From the NCBI GenBank assembly GCA_026545225.1, contig CM048847.1, positions 6,752,501-6,816,500 on the forward strand: a stretch of 64,000 bases of DNA, given 5' to 3'. The position numbers were made by a program, and so were the translations under genes. This document shows, piece by piece, positions 34,301-44,265 of this stretch (within the stretch, counting starts at the first letter, position 1; each line of letters opens with the position of its first letter). This stretch comes from Cornus controversa (lineage: Eukaryota > Streptophyta > Magnoliopsida > Cornales > Cornaceae). Below the pieces are notes generated by a model that had not been told where the DNA came from, did not search any database, and saw nothing but the letters and a program-made list of their open reading frames with translations.

Positions 34301-36396
34301 GTTTTACCTAACATAATAGTTGGGATTAACAAGGATAAGAACATGCTTGTCTTTATTGCTTACTTTTCCCAAGATTTAGATGTCAAAAGATTATTTTGTT
34401 GACTTAGCTGAAGACAAAACAGGAGCCTCTTTCTTGGCTAATAACAAATAAGATGACTTCTCACAACTTTTAAAGAGAGTTAGTTAACCTTTCAAAGGAG
34501 GTGAATTTTAGGAAAATTAAGTGCTTATAGAACAAGAAACGAACATATTTCCAGAAGGATCTCTCTTGTCCTCGGTAGTTGGTAAGGACTAAGGACCCAT
34601 CAGATTAATGTATCAAAAAGAATAAAAATAGAAATACTCATCAGACTACTGAGGGTTCATTGTAGAAAATTAAATTTATAAGGCTGCCATGTACATTATG
34701 AAACAAAATGTTAAGATCTTTTATGAAGTATCTAAAATTTCACATTACTGTTTACCACTAATTGTCCACCAACGCTCCAGCTCCATGAATTCTTGGGGCA
34801 AATCTTCATGCAATGCATCCATGACCTTTTTTCTTTTCCCTTCTTTTATATGCTTTTTAATGTTTATGTACTATTCATCAACTATGCTGATTAAGCTCAT
34901 GGGTGAAATAAAGGATTCCTTTCTAGAATGTTATACATTGGTTCAATGTTATCAAACACGTCATACTTTTAGCTCCAAGAAGTGTCCAGTCATGTCGACA
35001 TCTTAAAACTTCATGACATGGTACTTCACCTCCTCAAACAAGGCTATACCATGTCATGATCATCTCATCTGTCTAGACCTTGGTGCTTCCACAAAGGGAG
35101 TGGAAGAACTAAAATTCATGACCGCTGCAAAATATCATCCGATGAAAATTCTTTGAACACTTGGTGAAAATTCATGACCGCTGGTGTAATTGATCATGAT
35201 CTAACATTTCATATTCCAACAGAGAACAGACAAGATGGGTTAGTACCTTCTCAAAACCCTGTGGTCCACCATAGTAAGGATCTGGGACTTCAGTTTCATC
35301 ATGCTTCTTACAGTAGGAGCACATTAACTGGACCTGCACGATCGGTTCACAAATAGATCAAACAACTAATAAGATCAAAAAGTCCATAATACACTGAGAA
35401 ACCCCACTACCACCCTTCTAGTAACCTTTTTATGTGCATCAGCAGGTAAGGTCTCTTTAAATTTCCACCTCTCAAGAGCCCCAAGAATGTCATCTACATG
35501 CAACATCAACACCCAGAAAATTTTAAACAAACAATACACAGCACACACAATTAAATCAATATTTATACTAGTAAATGACCATATTATATAGCACCATACA
35601 ATCCTAGTCAAAACCACAAAAAAAAAGACCAAAAATAATAATTACTCAAGAAAGTGACACCAGATTCATCTTTCCAGTATACTCTCCATATATTATCCCA
35701 CCTCTGTTTGTCTTATCCATTGCAAGAATGAGATCAAAATCTCTGAAATCTGACGGTTGTATTGGCCTCGATAACGAAGTTATCATGATTCCGCGCCTTT
35801 TGGCGGCAGCCCTCATTCTTGGGTCTGCTTCATTACCCTTAAAGCAACAATAACAAGAATTGAAAAAACACAAGTGAAATCATGATTCCTCCTAATACAT
35901 ATCACTTCTTTTGGGCAGGATTTTAGCAACTGAAGTATAAACAACAGAGTGCAAGAGAATACAGTATGTGTATATTTATATTTTTATATAGATAGATGTA
36001 AGACATGTATACCTCATGGTAATTGATGGTTCCAGCAGAGTCAATCTTGAACTTGGAATCAAGGCCCCTTTTCTTGACTAGATCTCTGAAGACACCCTCA
36101 GCCGCTGGGCTTCTGCAGATGTTGCCTAGGCACACAAAGAGGACTGAGAAGGGCTTGGTCTCTGTCTCTGACTCTGTAGTTGATGGTGTGGAGGCCATTG
36201 AAGCTGCGATTATGGGTCTCTGTCTGTGTGTTTGTAGAAGTGGAGAATTTGAACTTCGAGAAGGGTATTGCTTTTGAGGAAGGAGAATGACAAATGGGGA
36301 TTTTAGAGAGAGAATGGTGGGAGGCAAATGGTGGCAGAATCGTAAATATGGAGTAGTTGGCACTCTACTGTAAAATGCCCTCATCACTTTCTTCAA
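16286..36396 (-). CDS. Low-molecular-weight protein tyrosine phosphatase, 5 exons
   Basis: The enzyme hydrolyses phosphotyrosine through a cysteinyl-phosphate intermediate. Exons in gene order: 36396-36013, 35837-35702, 35493-35426, 35333-35247, 16351-16286, joined 741 nt (246 residues), all in phase. The P-loop VCLGNICRS places the nucleophile at Cys89 and the CX5R arginine at Arg95. The general-acid motif VPDPYYG has Asp214. The last exon reads [20 protein letters not shown] and a final S, the expected C-terminus. The first about 66 residues are basic and Ser/Pro-rich with almost no acidic residues, like a chloroplast or mitochondrial transit peptide; a second start, MASTPST at 36198, would give a cytosolic form of about 180 residues. 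Intron 4 is 18,895 bp and full of retroelements. The exon 3 donor (GTTACT) is weak. The gene runs tail-to-tail with the ABCG gene. Confidence 0.88.
16352..17829. other. Distal part of phosphatase intron 4, no gene seen
   Basis: Non-coding sequence without a recognisable element. A (GA)n tract lies at about 17344-17359. It probably contains original intron DNA, but its limit with the retroelement fossil on its right is not sharp. Confidence 0.5.
23198..23330. repeat. Three-copy tandem repeat in retroelement leader
   Basis: GGCGGCTGCTAGGGTTTT (or TTAGGG in copy 3) then CAGATGGATRA starts at 23198, 23242 and 23284, so the period is 42-44 bp. It lies just inside the primer binding site of the Ty3/gypsy fossil. 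Confidence 0.85.
23371..23382 (-). other. Primer binding site (tRNA-iMet type)
   Basis: GCTCTGATACCA on the plus strand is TGGTATCAGAGC on the minus strand, the usual plant LTR-element primer site complementary to initiator tRNA-Met. It fixes the orientation of the Ty3/gypsy fossil and the inner edge of its LTR. Confidence 0.85.
23387..23674 (-). repeat. Candidate LTR of the Ty3/gypsy fossil (288 bp)
   Basis: It starts TGATG next to the primer site and ends CATCA, giving matching 5-bp terminal inverted repeats. On the minus strand it carries a TATA-like CCTATAAATAGG. Without a second copy to compare, the outer edge is an inference from the CATCA terminus. Confidence 0.5.
23711..24199. mobile_element. 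Solo LTR, 489 bp
   Basis: It begins TGTTGAAAAC and ends TTCCCAACA, with TGTTG/CAACA terminal inverted repeats typical of LTRs. The interior includes the stretch around TTTACGTGATTCGGCGATGT and CCTACATCTACGGCG, which I recognise as a recurrent plant LTR motif. No internal region, partner LTR or exact target duplication was found, so it is a solo LTR or a fragment. Confidence 0.55.
24205..25662 (+). mobile_element. LINE 3' end (zf-RVT region), interrupted by a MITE
   Basis: The segment at about 24405-24600 codes for [21 protein letters not shown], the Cys/His zf-RVT motif found after the reverse transcriptase of plant LINEs. The segment at about 25414-25600 continues with [20 protein letters not shown] and [10 protein letters not shown], the usual C-terminal tail, then a short 3' UTR and an A-rich end near 25655. 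The gap between them is filled by a 765-bp hAT-like MITE (24649-25413). Only the 3' end of the LINE is present, which is normal for 5'-truncated insertions. It is not functional. Confidence 0.65.
24649..25413. mobile_element. hAT-like MITE, 765 bp, inside a LINE
   Basis: The left end TAGTATTATCAAAGGC and the reverse complement of the right end CAGTGTTGTTAAAGGC match at 12 of 16 positions. The flanking octamers TTAGAATT (24641-24648) and TTAGAGAT (25414-25421) match at 6 of 8. Both arms are rich in AGGCGC/CCTAGGTGC-type motifs. The interior is a lysine-rich, A-rich stretch without a recognisable domain. An 8-bp duplication with CAGTGTT termini points to hAT. Confidence 0.6.
25663..26429. other. 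Intron DNA, no gene recognised
   Basis: Non-coding. A stretch at about 26225-26310 (GAGGGTATGCCC ... TTAATAAAATTG ... an A-rich tail) resembles another LINE 3' end, but too little is present to be sure. Confidence 0.4.
27103..27332 (+). repeat. 5' LTR of copia element
   Basis: 230 bp, TG...CA, paired with 31950-32177. It ends in a CT microsatellite followed by AGAGTTCTCTC and TTTTTGACA. Confidence 0.92.
28923..30213 (+). mobile_element. Small non-coding LTR element (TRIM-like), 1291 bp
   Basis: Two direct LTR copies (28923-29401 and 29733-30213), each TGTTATGT...CCAACA with a TATA box (GCTCTATAAATAGATG), flank only about 331 bp. That interior starts with a primer-site-like TGGTATCACAACG and ends with a purine tract AAGGTGGAG. 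It has no coding capacity, so it must have moved using another element's proteins. The LTRs are longer than in classical TRIMs. It is nested in the copia integrase region. The LTRs differ at about 48 of 480 positions (hand count, roughly 10%, mostly transitions). No clear target duplication was seen. Confidence 0.85.
31950..32177 (+). repeat. 3' LTR of copia element
   Basis: 228 bp, preceded by a polypurine tract. It is about 93% identical to the 5' LTR by eye, with one 2-bp length difference in the CT microsatellite. Confidence 0.92.
33001..33869. other. Possible LTR fragment, no gene
   Basis: TGTTGGGATTGGTTGTGCCC (33259) followed about 330 bp later by a TATA-like CATTATAAATAGAGG (about 33585) looks like the start and promoter of an LTR on the plus strand. 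No terminus or partner was recognised. Confidence 0.35.
33870..34146 (+). mobile_element. LINE 3' end with poly-A tail
   Basis: The layout resembles the LINE tail at 25414-25660: a TGGTGGGCTTGTGGAGTGAG region (compare TATGGTGGGCTTTATAGAGA), GAGAAATAGGAGATYCTTTGA in both, a coding tail, a TTTAATGAAA motif and a terminal A run (about 34132-34146). It is 5'-truncated, a second member of the same family in this intron. Confidence 0.6.
34147..35246. other. Proximal part of phosphatase intron 4, no gene seen
   Basis: No domain or repeat recognised. It presumably includes ancestral intron sequence next to exon 4. A small duplication of the phrase AAAATTCATGACCGCTG occurs at about 35112 and 35166. 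Confidence 0.5.
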
Positions 36397-36936
36397 CCTT
36401 GAAATGTTGATACTCTAGGCACTGCAAAATATTGGATTGAGGTTTGCAAAGTTTGTTACAATGATTTTTACTTGTCAAAAAAAACCAAAAAGTTTGTTTC
36501 AAGGATTAGTGGCTAAGGTTACCTACATAATTTAGGCAGATCCAACTCCAAATATGGGCCTCAGTGTCTGGCCCGGGCAAAGTTTATACTACTTCAAAGT
36601 GGCTCAATCGGGTCATATTTGGGTTCCTATCAGTCTAGCCCAACCCAATCTGCGAACATACCAGATTGACTAATTAGACGATCCAAGTATAACGTTTTTT
36701 ACGAGTAAATTAGACCATTACCATTCACCAAGGACCCGGGAAGTTTACTTCGATTTCACTCGCATTAAGTATGGAAAAAAAAAATTGATTGATTCTCAAA
36801 CAGAGTTCGAATTGTCGCACTCAAATTTCTCCTTACAAGACTCTCATGTGAAAATGTTTAAGAAATAGCTGAGAAAGACTTTATAAGAAGAAAAAAAAAA
36901 AAAAAGCTTTCAATATAACAAAAATGTAATAGAAAC
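36397..36936 (-). promoter_or_regulatory. Upstream region of the phosphatase gene
   Basis: No gene. As the phosphatase is read leftwards, its promoter must lie here. I saw no convincing TATA box near the first ATG, which is common for housekeeping plant genes. The Harbinger candidate begins at 36940, about 540 bp upstream of the first ATG. Confidence 0.4.
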
Positions 36937-37417
36937 TAAGGGGGTGTTTGGTATGCATTTTGTTTTAGATGTTTCGTCTTTAGATAAAACAGGAACAATT
37001 TTTTTGTTGTATGGTGTTTTGAATTAAAAGTGAAAGTATGTTTGGTGACGAAATTTTGTTGTGGGAATTATTGAAGCAGAAACATGCAAAACACATTTGG
37101 TAACGTAAAAAATTTTGAAAACAGAAAAATGAAAACATGTTTGATAACTCCAAATGTTGCCAAAAATATAAAAAACAAAAACAAAAAACATGTTTGGTAC
37201 TGACTATTTCTAATTTGTTATTTCATTTTTAAAATTTATTTTTATAATTAATTATTTATATAATAGACATAATTTTAATTGTTGAATGACAAATTTTGTA
37301 CACAATATTTTTGACAAATCATGTGAAGGCCAGATTGTACATCTGGAAGATAGATGTCATACATTTGTTTGCAAGTCTTTAATGATTACGAATCATGAAA
37401 TCACTATTTTAAAAATT

Positions 37418-37520
37418 AAACTTTATTCCCTTTCCAAATTATTAAAGGGAATAAAGTTTAAGTTCAAACTCAATGACTTAACTTGGAGAGTCTAGCGGGT
37501 TAAGTCAAGTCATTGAGTTT
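37418..37520. repeat. Two adjacent hairpin-forming inverted repeats
   Basis: The first is AAACTTTATTCCCTTT (37418-37433) and its perfect reverse complement (37444-37459), with a 10-base loop. The second starts seven bases later: AAACTCAATGACT (37466-37478) and its perfect reverse complement (37508-37520), with extra pairing next to the loop. The purpose is unknown. Both lie near the left end of the Harbinger candidate. Confidence 0.8.
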
Positions 37521-38433
37521 CGAAATTAATAGTCAGTTAATTTATGCCTAATCTATTGATTATAACATTAATCTAAAAGTACAATTATAACATTAATCTA
37601 AAAGTACAATTATAACATTAATTAGTTGGACCTTTATACCTCAGCAAAAGAAAAAAAATATTTTAATTACACTCTTATTCCTTGAACTAACTTTTTTTTC
37701 AAATTTTGATATGCATAGAAGTTAGTTTTTGCCATTTTGATATGAATAAAATAACGATTTCTTCTCCCAAAAAAAATGAGTAATATGAAACTTCATTACA
37801 AAATGGCTCAAGAAAGAAAGAAAATTACAAAGCAAACGTGCAAGTTCAAGGGTAAATAGTGAACCAAAGCATACCAAATCTTGCATAATCATCAACATTT
37901 TTTACCAGCAAGCATTTTTTGTGTACCTAATCTTTACACCTCTCACTCTAAAGTAACATCATAAATATAATTTAAAAAAAGCAAATGCACAAAGTTCAAA
38001 TAATATAATTCCAAAGTGCTAGAGTTACACATCACATATTCATTAATCAGTCTAAATGCATGCTACAAAGATCTGGAAGAAGCTTGCTTGCTTGATGAAG
38101 TTTCCACCACAGACTCATTCTTATTACTTTGGATAGAAATTGAGGAATCAATCTATCGCCCATCTATTGATATGCTCCTTTGCACTTGACCACCAAAACC
38201 AAAGCAGCGGAAACAAGGCAATGGGGAGTGAGAGAGGAAGGAATCCCAATACAAAATGCACGCAGCTGTGAGAACGTACACGAAGAATAACTAATCCTAC
38301 CAAAGAACAAGAACACAATTTAAAATCACCCCTTGGGAACTGAATTAAAATTGAGCTTTAAAGAGTAATAACCCCTAAAAGTAAGTTGCTATAACATAAA
38401 TGAAAATTTAAGTACTACTTTGACTACCAACTC

Positions 38434-38511
<78 letters not shown>

Positions 38512-40134
38512 GTCATAATCAATTATCTTACAAGATTTCTGATAAACATAACCTTCAAGTTTGACTTTCTAACATCACTAGGCCACTGCACCAGCAAAGA
38601 AATATAACAGATATGCAGCAAGAGGATCCATTCTTCATGGATTGGCATTGCAAATGAAGATGAGACAGAGATAAGTTATTTTCCACACATTTGATCAAAA
38701 TCATCTAATTATCAACAGGCATAGAGATAAATTCTTTATCAACAGAATTATGTGAGGGTGATCAACAGAAAATATATGAAGGATCTTATTGTAATGGAAC
38801 CACTGAAACTGTTGTTTGATGGCCTCAAACATCAAAATGTCATGCCAAAAGATCTCTTACAGTGATGAAATAGAGAAAAATAAAAGGAATCCCATCTTGT
38901 CAGGACTGCAAGGGATAATCAAGAGTATAGGCACATATAGCAGAAGGGCTTGTGCCAGGCCTGTCAACAACCATAAGAAAAGACTCAAAACTCTTTAAGA
39001 ATATAAATTTAAATGTTCAACGTGTCTTTTATACCAACTATTTGGCTAAAAAAAAGTATCACAAGTTAAAATATAACTTATCTAAAACATCTCAGGATCC
39101 TTGTTAAAGGTGGTTAAATCTCCTACATGAAAAATCACACTTCCTCATTACATACACAAATTCCAAAAGAACACAATAAATTGATTGAAAGAAACCAAAC
39201 ACTAAGAGGCCTATTAATTTAACCAAACCATAGAAAACGCAAGGTTCGAAATTGCTCTTACTAGATTTTCTCCTTTAGCTTGGCAGTCCAATGGAGAAAA
39301 GTGCAAAAGTTAAGCACTGTTTCCTCATAGAGTAGTTTAGTGCTTCACTGTCCATGTTCCGATTTCCAAATAAATTTTCTACTACCATCTCATTCCCTCT
39401 TTAGTACACAGAACTTATCTATCAGCTACAATTCTAAAGTATGTTAGAAACAAATTAATATTTTATTAACCAAATTTCCTTGTACTACATTAACAGGAAT
39501 ATACAGAGTAAATGATCACCCTCCAAGCTATACTTTCACAAACAAGCTGCCTTCTCTAAGATTGCATAAGCCCTCATTTTCCAGTGAAGAATGGCATTGA
39601 TGTTATTCAAAGTGAAACTTGAGTGCTTGACTTCCATATTTACCTATCTCACTATTACAACCGGAGCCACTGCCATGGCCCCATACCACCACCACCAACT
39701 TCAAAACCAATTCCCACCACCATCAAGAAGAAGAAGAAGAAACTAATCACTGCTAAGAAAGGAACTGAAAAATTGAGAAACTAATTAAGTGGTAGCACTA
39801 CCATAACTTCTTGCTATAAATCCAGTATTTTCATCTATTTCAAGAAACCAGCCTATAAATAGAAAATTAGTTTTTTCTATTTCCTTCTCTCAAGTAAGTT
39901 CACCCAAAGCTAATAGATACTGAAAATACCTTTTATTGATAGTGGCAAAATGAAATTTGCGTCTTCCAACCTTTATATCTTCAATGTACTACACAAGTAC
40001 GAATGAAAATGACAAATTATTAAAGTAAAGTAATTAACTTAGAAAATATAATATGGCTTAAAACTTGCTCCTACCAATTTTAAGGTAACCAGCATTGACA
40101 AAAATGCCAAAGAATCAAAAGGAATATCAGATAA
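37521..40134. other. Non-coding interior of Harbinger candidate
   Basis: No gene or domain recognised. It includes a direct repeat of about 29 bp (TATAACATTAATCTAAAAG, about 37562-37625) and a compound (TA)n(GA)n microsatellite (38434-38509). Confidence 0.5.
38434..38509. repeat. (TA)n(GA)n compound microsatellite
   Basis: About 27 bp of TA repeats pass directly into about 48 bp of mostly GA repeats. Confidence 0.95.
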
Positions 40135-40780
40135 AGTTTAACTCTAAATTTTTAAAATGAAAAGAAACATAGAACATATACCTTTTTTCAGGCTTCGTTG
40201 TTATCCATATGAATTTGTGTACATTCTCCGACATGCAAAGCAAATGCATTACAAATCATAACAAAGATATTCAAATATAAAGTTTAACTCTAAATTTTTG
40301 AAATGAAAAGAAATACAGAACATATACCTTTTTTCAGACTTCGTTGTTATCCATATGAATTTGAGTACATTCTCCGACATGCAAAGCAAGTGCATTAGAA
40401 ATGATAACAAAGATATTCAAATATTTAGTTTAATTCTAAATTTTTGAAATGAAAAGAAACACAGAACATATACCTTTTTTCAAGCTTCGTTGTTATCCAT
40501 ATGAATTTGAGTACATTCTCCGACATACAAAACAAGTGCATTAGAAATGATAACAAAGATATTCAAATATTTAGTTTAACTCTAAATTTTTGAAATGAAA
40601 AGAAACACAGAACATATACCTTTTTTCAGGCTTCGTTGTTATCCATATGAATTTGAGTACATTCTCCGACATGCAAAGCAAGTGCATTAGAAATGATAAC
40701 AAAGATATTCAAATATTTAGTTTAACTATAAATTTTTGAAATAAAAAGAAACACAGAACATATACCTTTTCCAGACTTTA
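40135..40780. repeat. 146-bp tandem repeat, ~4.4 copies
   Basis: AGTTTAACTCTAAATTTTT (with small changes) starts at 40135, 40281, 40427, 40573 and 40719, exactly 146 bp apart. Each unit continues with ACATATACCTTTTTTCAG, CTTCGTTGTTATCCATATGA and ACATTCTCCGACAT. Copies differ at only a few positions, so the array is recent or homogenised. It lies downstream of the transposase. Confidence 0.95.
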
Positions 40781-41788
40781 CAAGTTATCGCAATGTCATT
40801 TGTTCGCAGCATTCAATATTACTTACTCCACAATCATCATTCCTCAACCACAAGTGATATACAATATGATGTTCTATATATCTATTATCATCTAAGTTTA
40901 TATATTACATTCCCAAATATATATCATAACAAAATAAGTATCATTAATATTACATGCCAAAATATAAATTATAACAACATAAGTAGCATAATTAATTTAT
41001 AAATATATTACAAACTCATCATTTCTTCTCAAGCAATACAATAAGCATCATGAATATCACAACCAACATAAAGATTATGCAAATAGTAATGCATCCACAA
41101 CCACCATATAGGAGGATTTTTTGTTTATATTGTTCAACTTGCATATTTGCAACGATATTCTCCAAATCACCATGAACATTTTCATGAACCTCTGCACCTT
41201 GGTGTAATTCATCCAACCATATAAAAACATTGATGTGCGACTACAATAATAAATAGAATTGTTTTAAAAAATATTTTTACTTAAGTACGAAAATAATATA
41301 AATAGCACACTAACTATTTTCAATTGACATATTTACCTCCCAACCTAGACACCTATAGAAGTAACGTCCCTTATTCTTGTTAGTTTGAGCCTGATATAGG
41401 TTCATGGGACCTCTCCCACATGCACATAAAGGTCCTTCACCTTTTACTTGATATATTACTGCATTATATAATACTAAATACATTAAATAGAGTTCAAACT
41501 CATTAAGTTATTACAGTTATCCATTTATTTAGTAATTACTTACTACAGTTATCCATATCTTAAAAAATTACAGTTATATGGTTATCCATTTACTACCTCT
41601 TGGCATATCAATCAAGAGTGCTGCACACTCTGTCAGATTCTATTAGCAATAAAATCACGCATCTGGTTCATTTGTTGAAGCATAGGTGTCGAAACATTTG
41701 CATTAATATCAACTTTAACATCTTCAGCAGGTGCACTTTGTGAAGAAGAAGATGACTCAGTGGCTTGACCATTAAAGATAAGATCGGT

Positions 41789-42909
41789 CTAACTTTGGAT
41801 TCTTATAAAATTGTGAAGTGTACAACATGCCATTACAATAAGTACTTGAGTTTCAAACTTAAAGGGAGGCATTTGTTTCAAAATAGGGAATCTCATCTTC
41901 AACATCCCAAAACATCGCTTAATCACATTTCTCAAAGATGAGTGTCTATGGTTGAACAATTCCTCTCGACCACGAGGTGCCCTAGTCCTACGGTATTCTT
42001 GAAAGTGATAACAATGACCCCGAAAAGGGGCCAAGAACCCAATCTGGTTGGCATACCTGGAGTCCACCAAGTAATACTTTCCTACCATATTTGCCAACTA
42101 TAAAGAAAAGTAGACTATGTATAAATAGTCATGCAATCATTAGCTTATAAAATATTACCTGGTGGTGGAGATGGAAATTGTAATTCCTCATCATTAATGC
42201 ATTTGTTTAAAATCTTTGAATCATTCGCAGATCCTTCCCACCCAGCTAGAACATATGTGAACATCATATCAAATGAACAAACGGCCATAACATTTTGGGT
42301 GGTATCACCCTTCCTCCCACGAAATGGGATTTGCATATCTGCTTGCACGTTCGCATTGACATGGGTTCCATCTATAGCTCCCACACAATCTTTAAAGAAA
42401 TGGTAGAATCTTGTAGACCCTTTTATATGATCAGGAATTATATTCAAATCTGGGGGAACAATAATCATTCTGCCTAACTCACAAACTTTATGCAACACAC
42501 CGTGAAAGTGTCTAGAAATTGTCTCGGTTGAGTGTTGGAATCTTTCTGCTACAACACGATTCCTTTCATTGTGAGCTAAATGAAGTAAGAAAATTGCCAC
42601 TTGTTCATAAACAGACAAACTTTTTGAATCTTTCAACCCTAAAGCTTTAAGCTGATTACACAATTTCCTAAACACATTGGGCCACATCCTAAGGTTCTGA
42701 TAACATCTGTCTGGGTTGCCGTTTAGAATCTCCAACACATATGCTTCACCTTGTAAGATAGAATCCCTACAAGGTATCTTCTCGTAATGCTGCCTATGAT
42801 ACTCGAACATACATGCCACCATAATGACACTCTCATCCTCCTCCTCATCATCATACAACTCAATGATTGTTCTGATCTTATCCCAATTCATAATATCATA
42901 GGTGAACAA
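41789..42909 (-). pseudogene. PIF/Harbinger DDE transposase, decayed
   Basis: Two exons: 42909-42159 and 42081-41789, with the intron joining PPP-GKYYLVD in frame. The helix-turn-helix-like N-terminal half (SLSVYEQVAIFLLHLAHNER) precedes the DDE domain: AIDGTH (Asp180) and AGWEGSANDSK (Asp230). The third catalytic position, usually Glu in NVIERxFG, is Lys here (NVIKRCFG, about residue 305). The frame stops after HNFIRIQS, but family-like sequence runs on to about 41600 (ending MNQMRDFIANRI then a stop), so the stop at 41789 is premature. This enzyme would cut and paste its element together with the Myb-like partner. The missing Glu and early stop predict it is dead. Confidence 0.88.
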
Positions 42910-43054
42910 ATAAATATAAGATGCAAACTATAAGCAAAAGTAAAATATATACCAACATTAATACATAAATAGCAAATAAAATACACATAAGTGAATAACA
43001 TAAGGTCATAAAGTAATTTAAAATATTCAGCAAGTCATAGAGAATCTAGATTAA

Positions 43055-44170
43055 GGGCCCGTTTGGTAACCGTTTATGTTTAGTGTTTATTGTTTATAAA
43101 AATAAATTTTTACGATAAACATGTTTGATAATTTTTGTTTTGTTTATAAATTATCAAAACGCTTTTAAAACAACACTGTTCCTAAGCCTTCGAATCCTAA
43201 ACACCAAAATGATGTTTATTGTTTATGTTTATAAAAAAAAAATTTTTTTTTCTTTTTTATCTAAAATGGTGATTATATTATTTTAATTAAAAATTAAAAC
43301 TAAAAGTGAGAAAATGAAAAGAAAAAAAAATTGTAAAAGGCTATTGTTTGATACAATGATAAAAAAAAAATTATAATTATCAAGTGTGGACAGAATTAAA
43401 GAGATAGTTACTTAGGGACACCCATGCTAAAAAAAAAAAAAACCTTATTTGATGAAAAAAAATAAAGAAGTCTCAACCATCTCTTATCAAAAAACAAGAA
43501 TGGTATTTTGTACTCATATCATTCATTCATTTTTAGTGTTGAAAGAAAAATAGAAATCAAAAAAATGAAAAAGAGAGTAATAGCATAAGAAGTTCAAGAG
43601 AAAGAGTATGCCCTCCCAATCCCTCTTCTCAGTCCATACAAATTGGACCGAACCTATTATAAGGTTAAATACAACTCCTATAATAACCGAATTGAACCAA
43701 ACTCATTTATTTTGGTTTCAAAATTAAAGAACCGTTGGGAACGATTCTAGTTCTGGTTCTCCCAATAACTGAAAAGAACCGAATTGTGTGCATCCCCCTA
43801 CTTATTAGGGCCTTCTGGATTATGGGTCATTCTAGTTTTACAGTATCATTTATAGTATATAGATATATATGTAACCCAATATTATTATTTTTTTTTATGC
43901 ATATTTTTTTCTCTGTTATTGCTGCATAAATTTGTTGTAGCATAAACTTGACTTTTTATAAACTTTATTGTATTGATTTTTTTTATAAAAAAAAAACAGT
44001 TTAAGGTTAACAAACATGTTTTTCTGTTTATGATTTTTAAAATAAGTCAAACGTTTTTTCGTTATCAAACAACACTCATGTTTATGGATAAACAAAAGCG
44101 TAACATAAACACTATTTATATAAACACTTAAACAATAAACACCAAACATAAACGGTTACCAAATGGGCCC
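43055..44170. mobile_element. Tourist-like MITE, 1116 bp, nested in Harbinger element
   Basis: TAA flanks both sides (43052-43054, 44171-44173). The terminal inverted repeats start GGGCCCGTTTGGTAACCGTT and GGGCCCATTTGGTAACCGTT, with 2 mismatches in the first 42 bases. They carry repeated GTTTATTGTTTA-type motifs. No transposase is encoded. It sits between the transposase and Myb-like genes of the larger element, so it arrived later. Confidence 0.85.
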
Positions 44171-44265
44171 TAAGTTATTACAGTCATCTAACAAGTAAAT
44201 TAAATATTTGTCCATAAGCAAGATAGTAAAATAACAGTTATTCATACAGTCATCCAAGAACAACA

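Noticed and set aside
35105-35185. Possible extra exon of the phosphatase in the proximal intron
   Set aside because: The repeated AAAATTCATGACCGCTG phrase is not coding in the right phase; exon 4 joins directly and in phase to 16351.
40135-40780. CRISPR-like array
   Set aside because: The repeats are contiguous 146-bp units without unique spacers, and the genome is eukaryotic; it is a tandem repeat.
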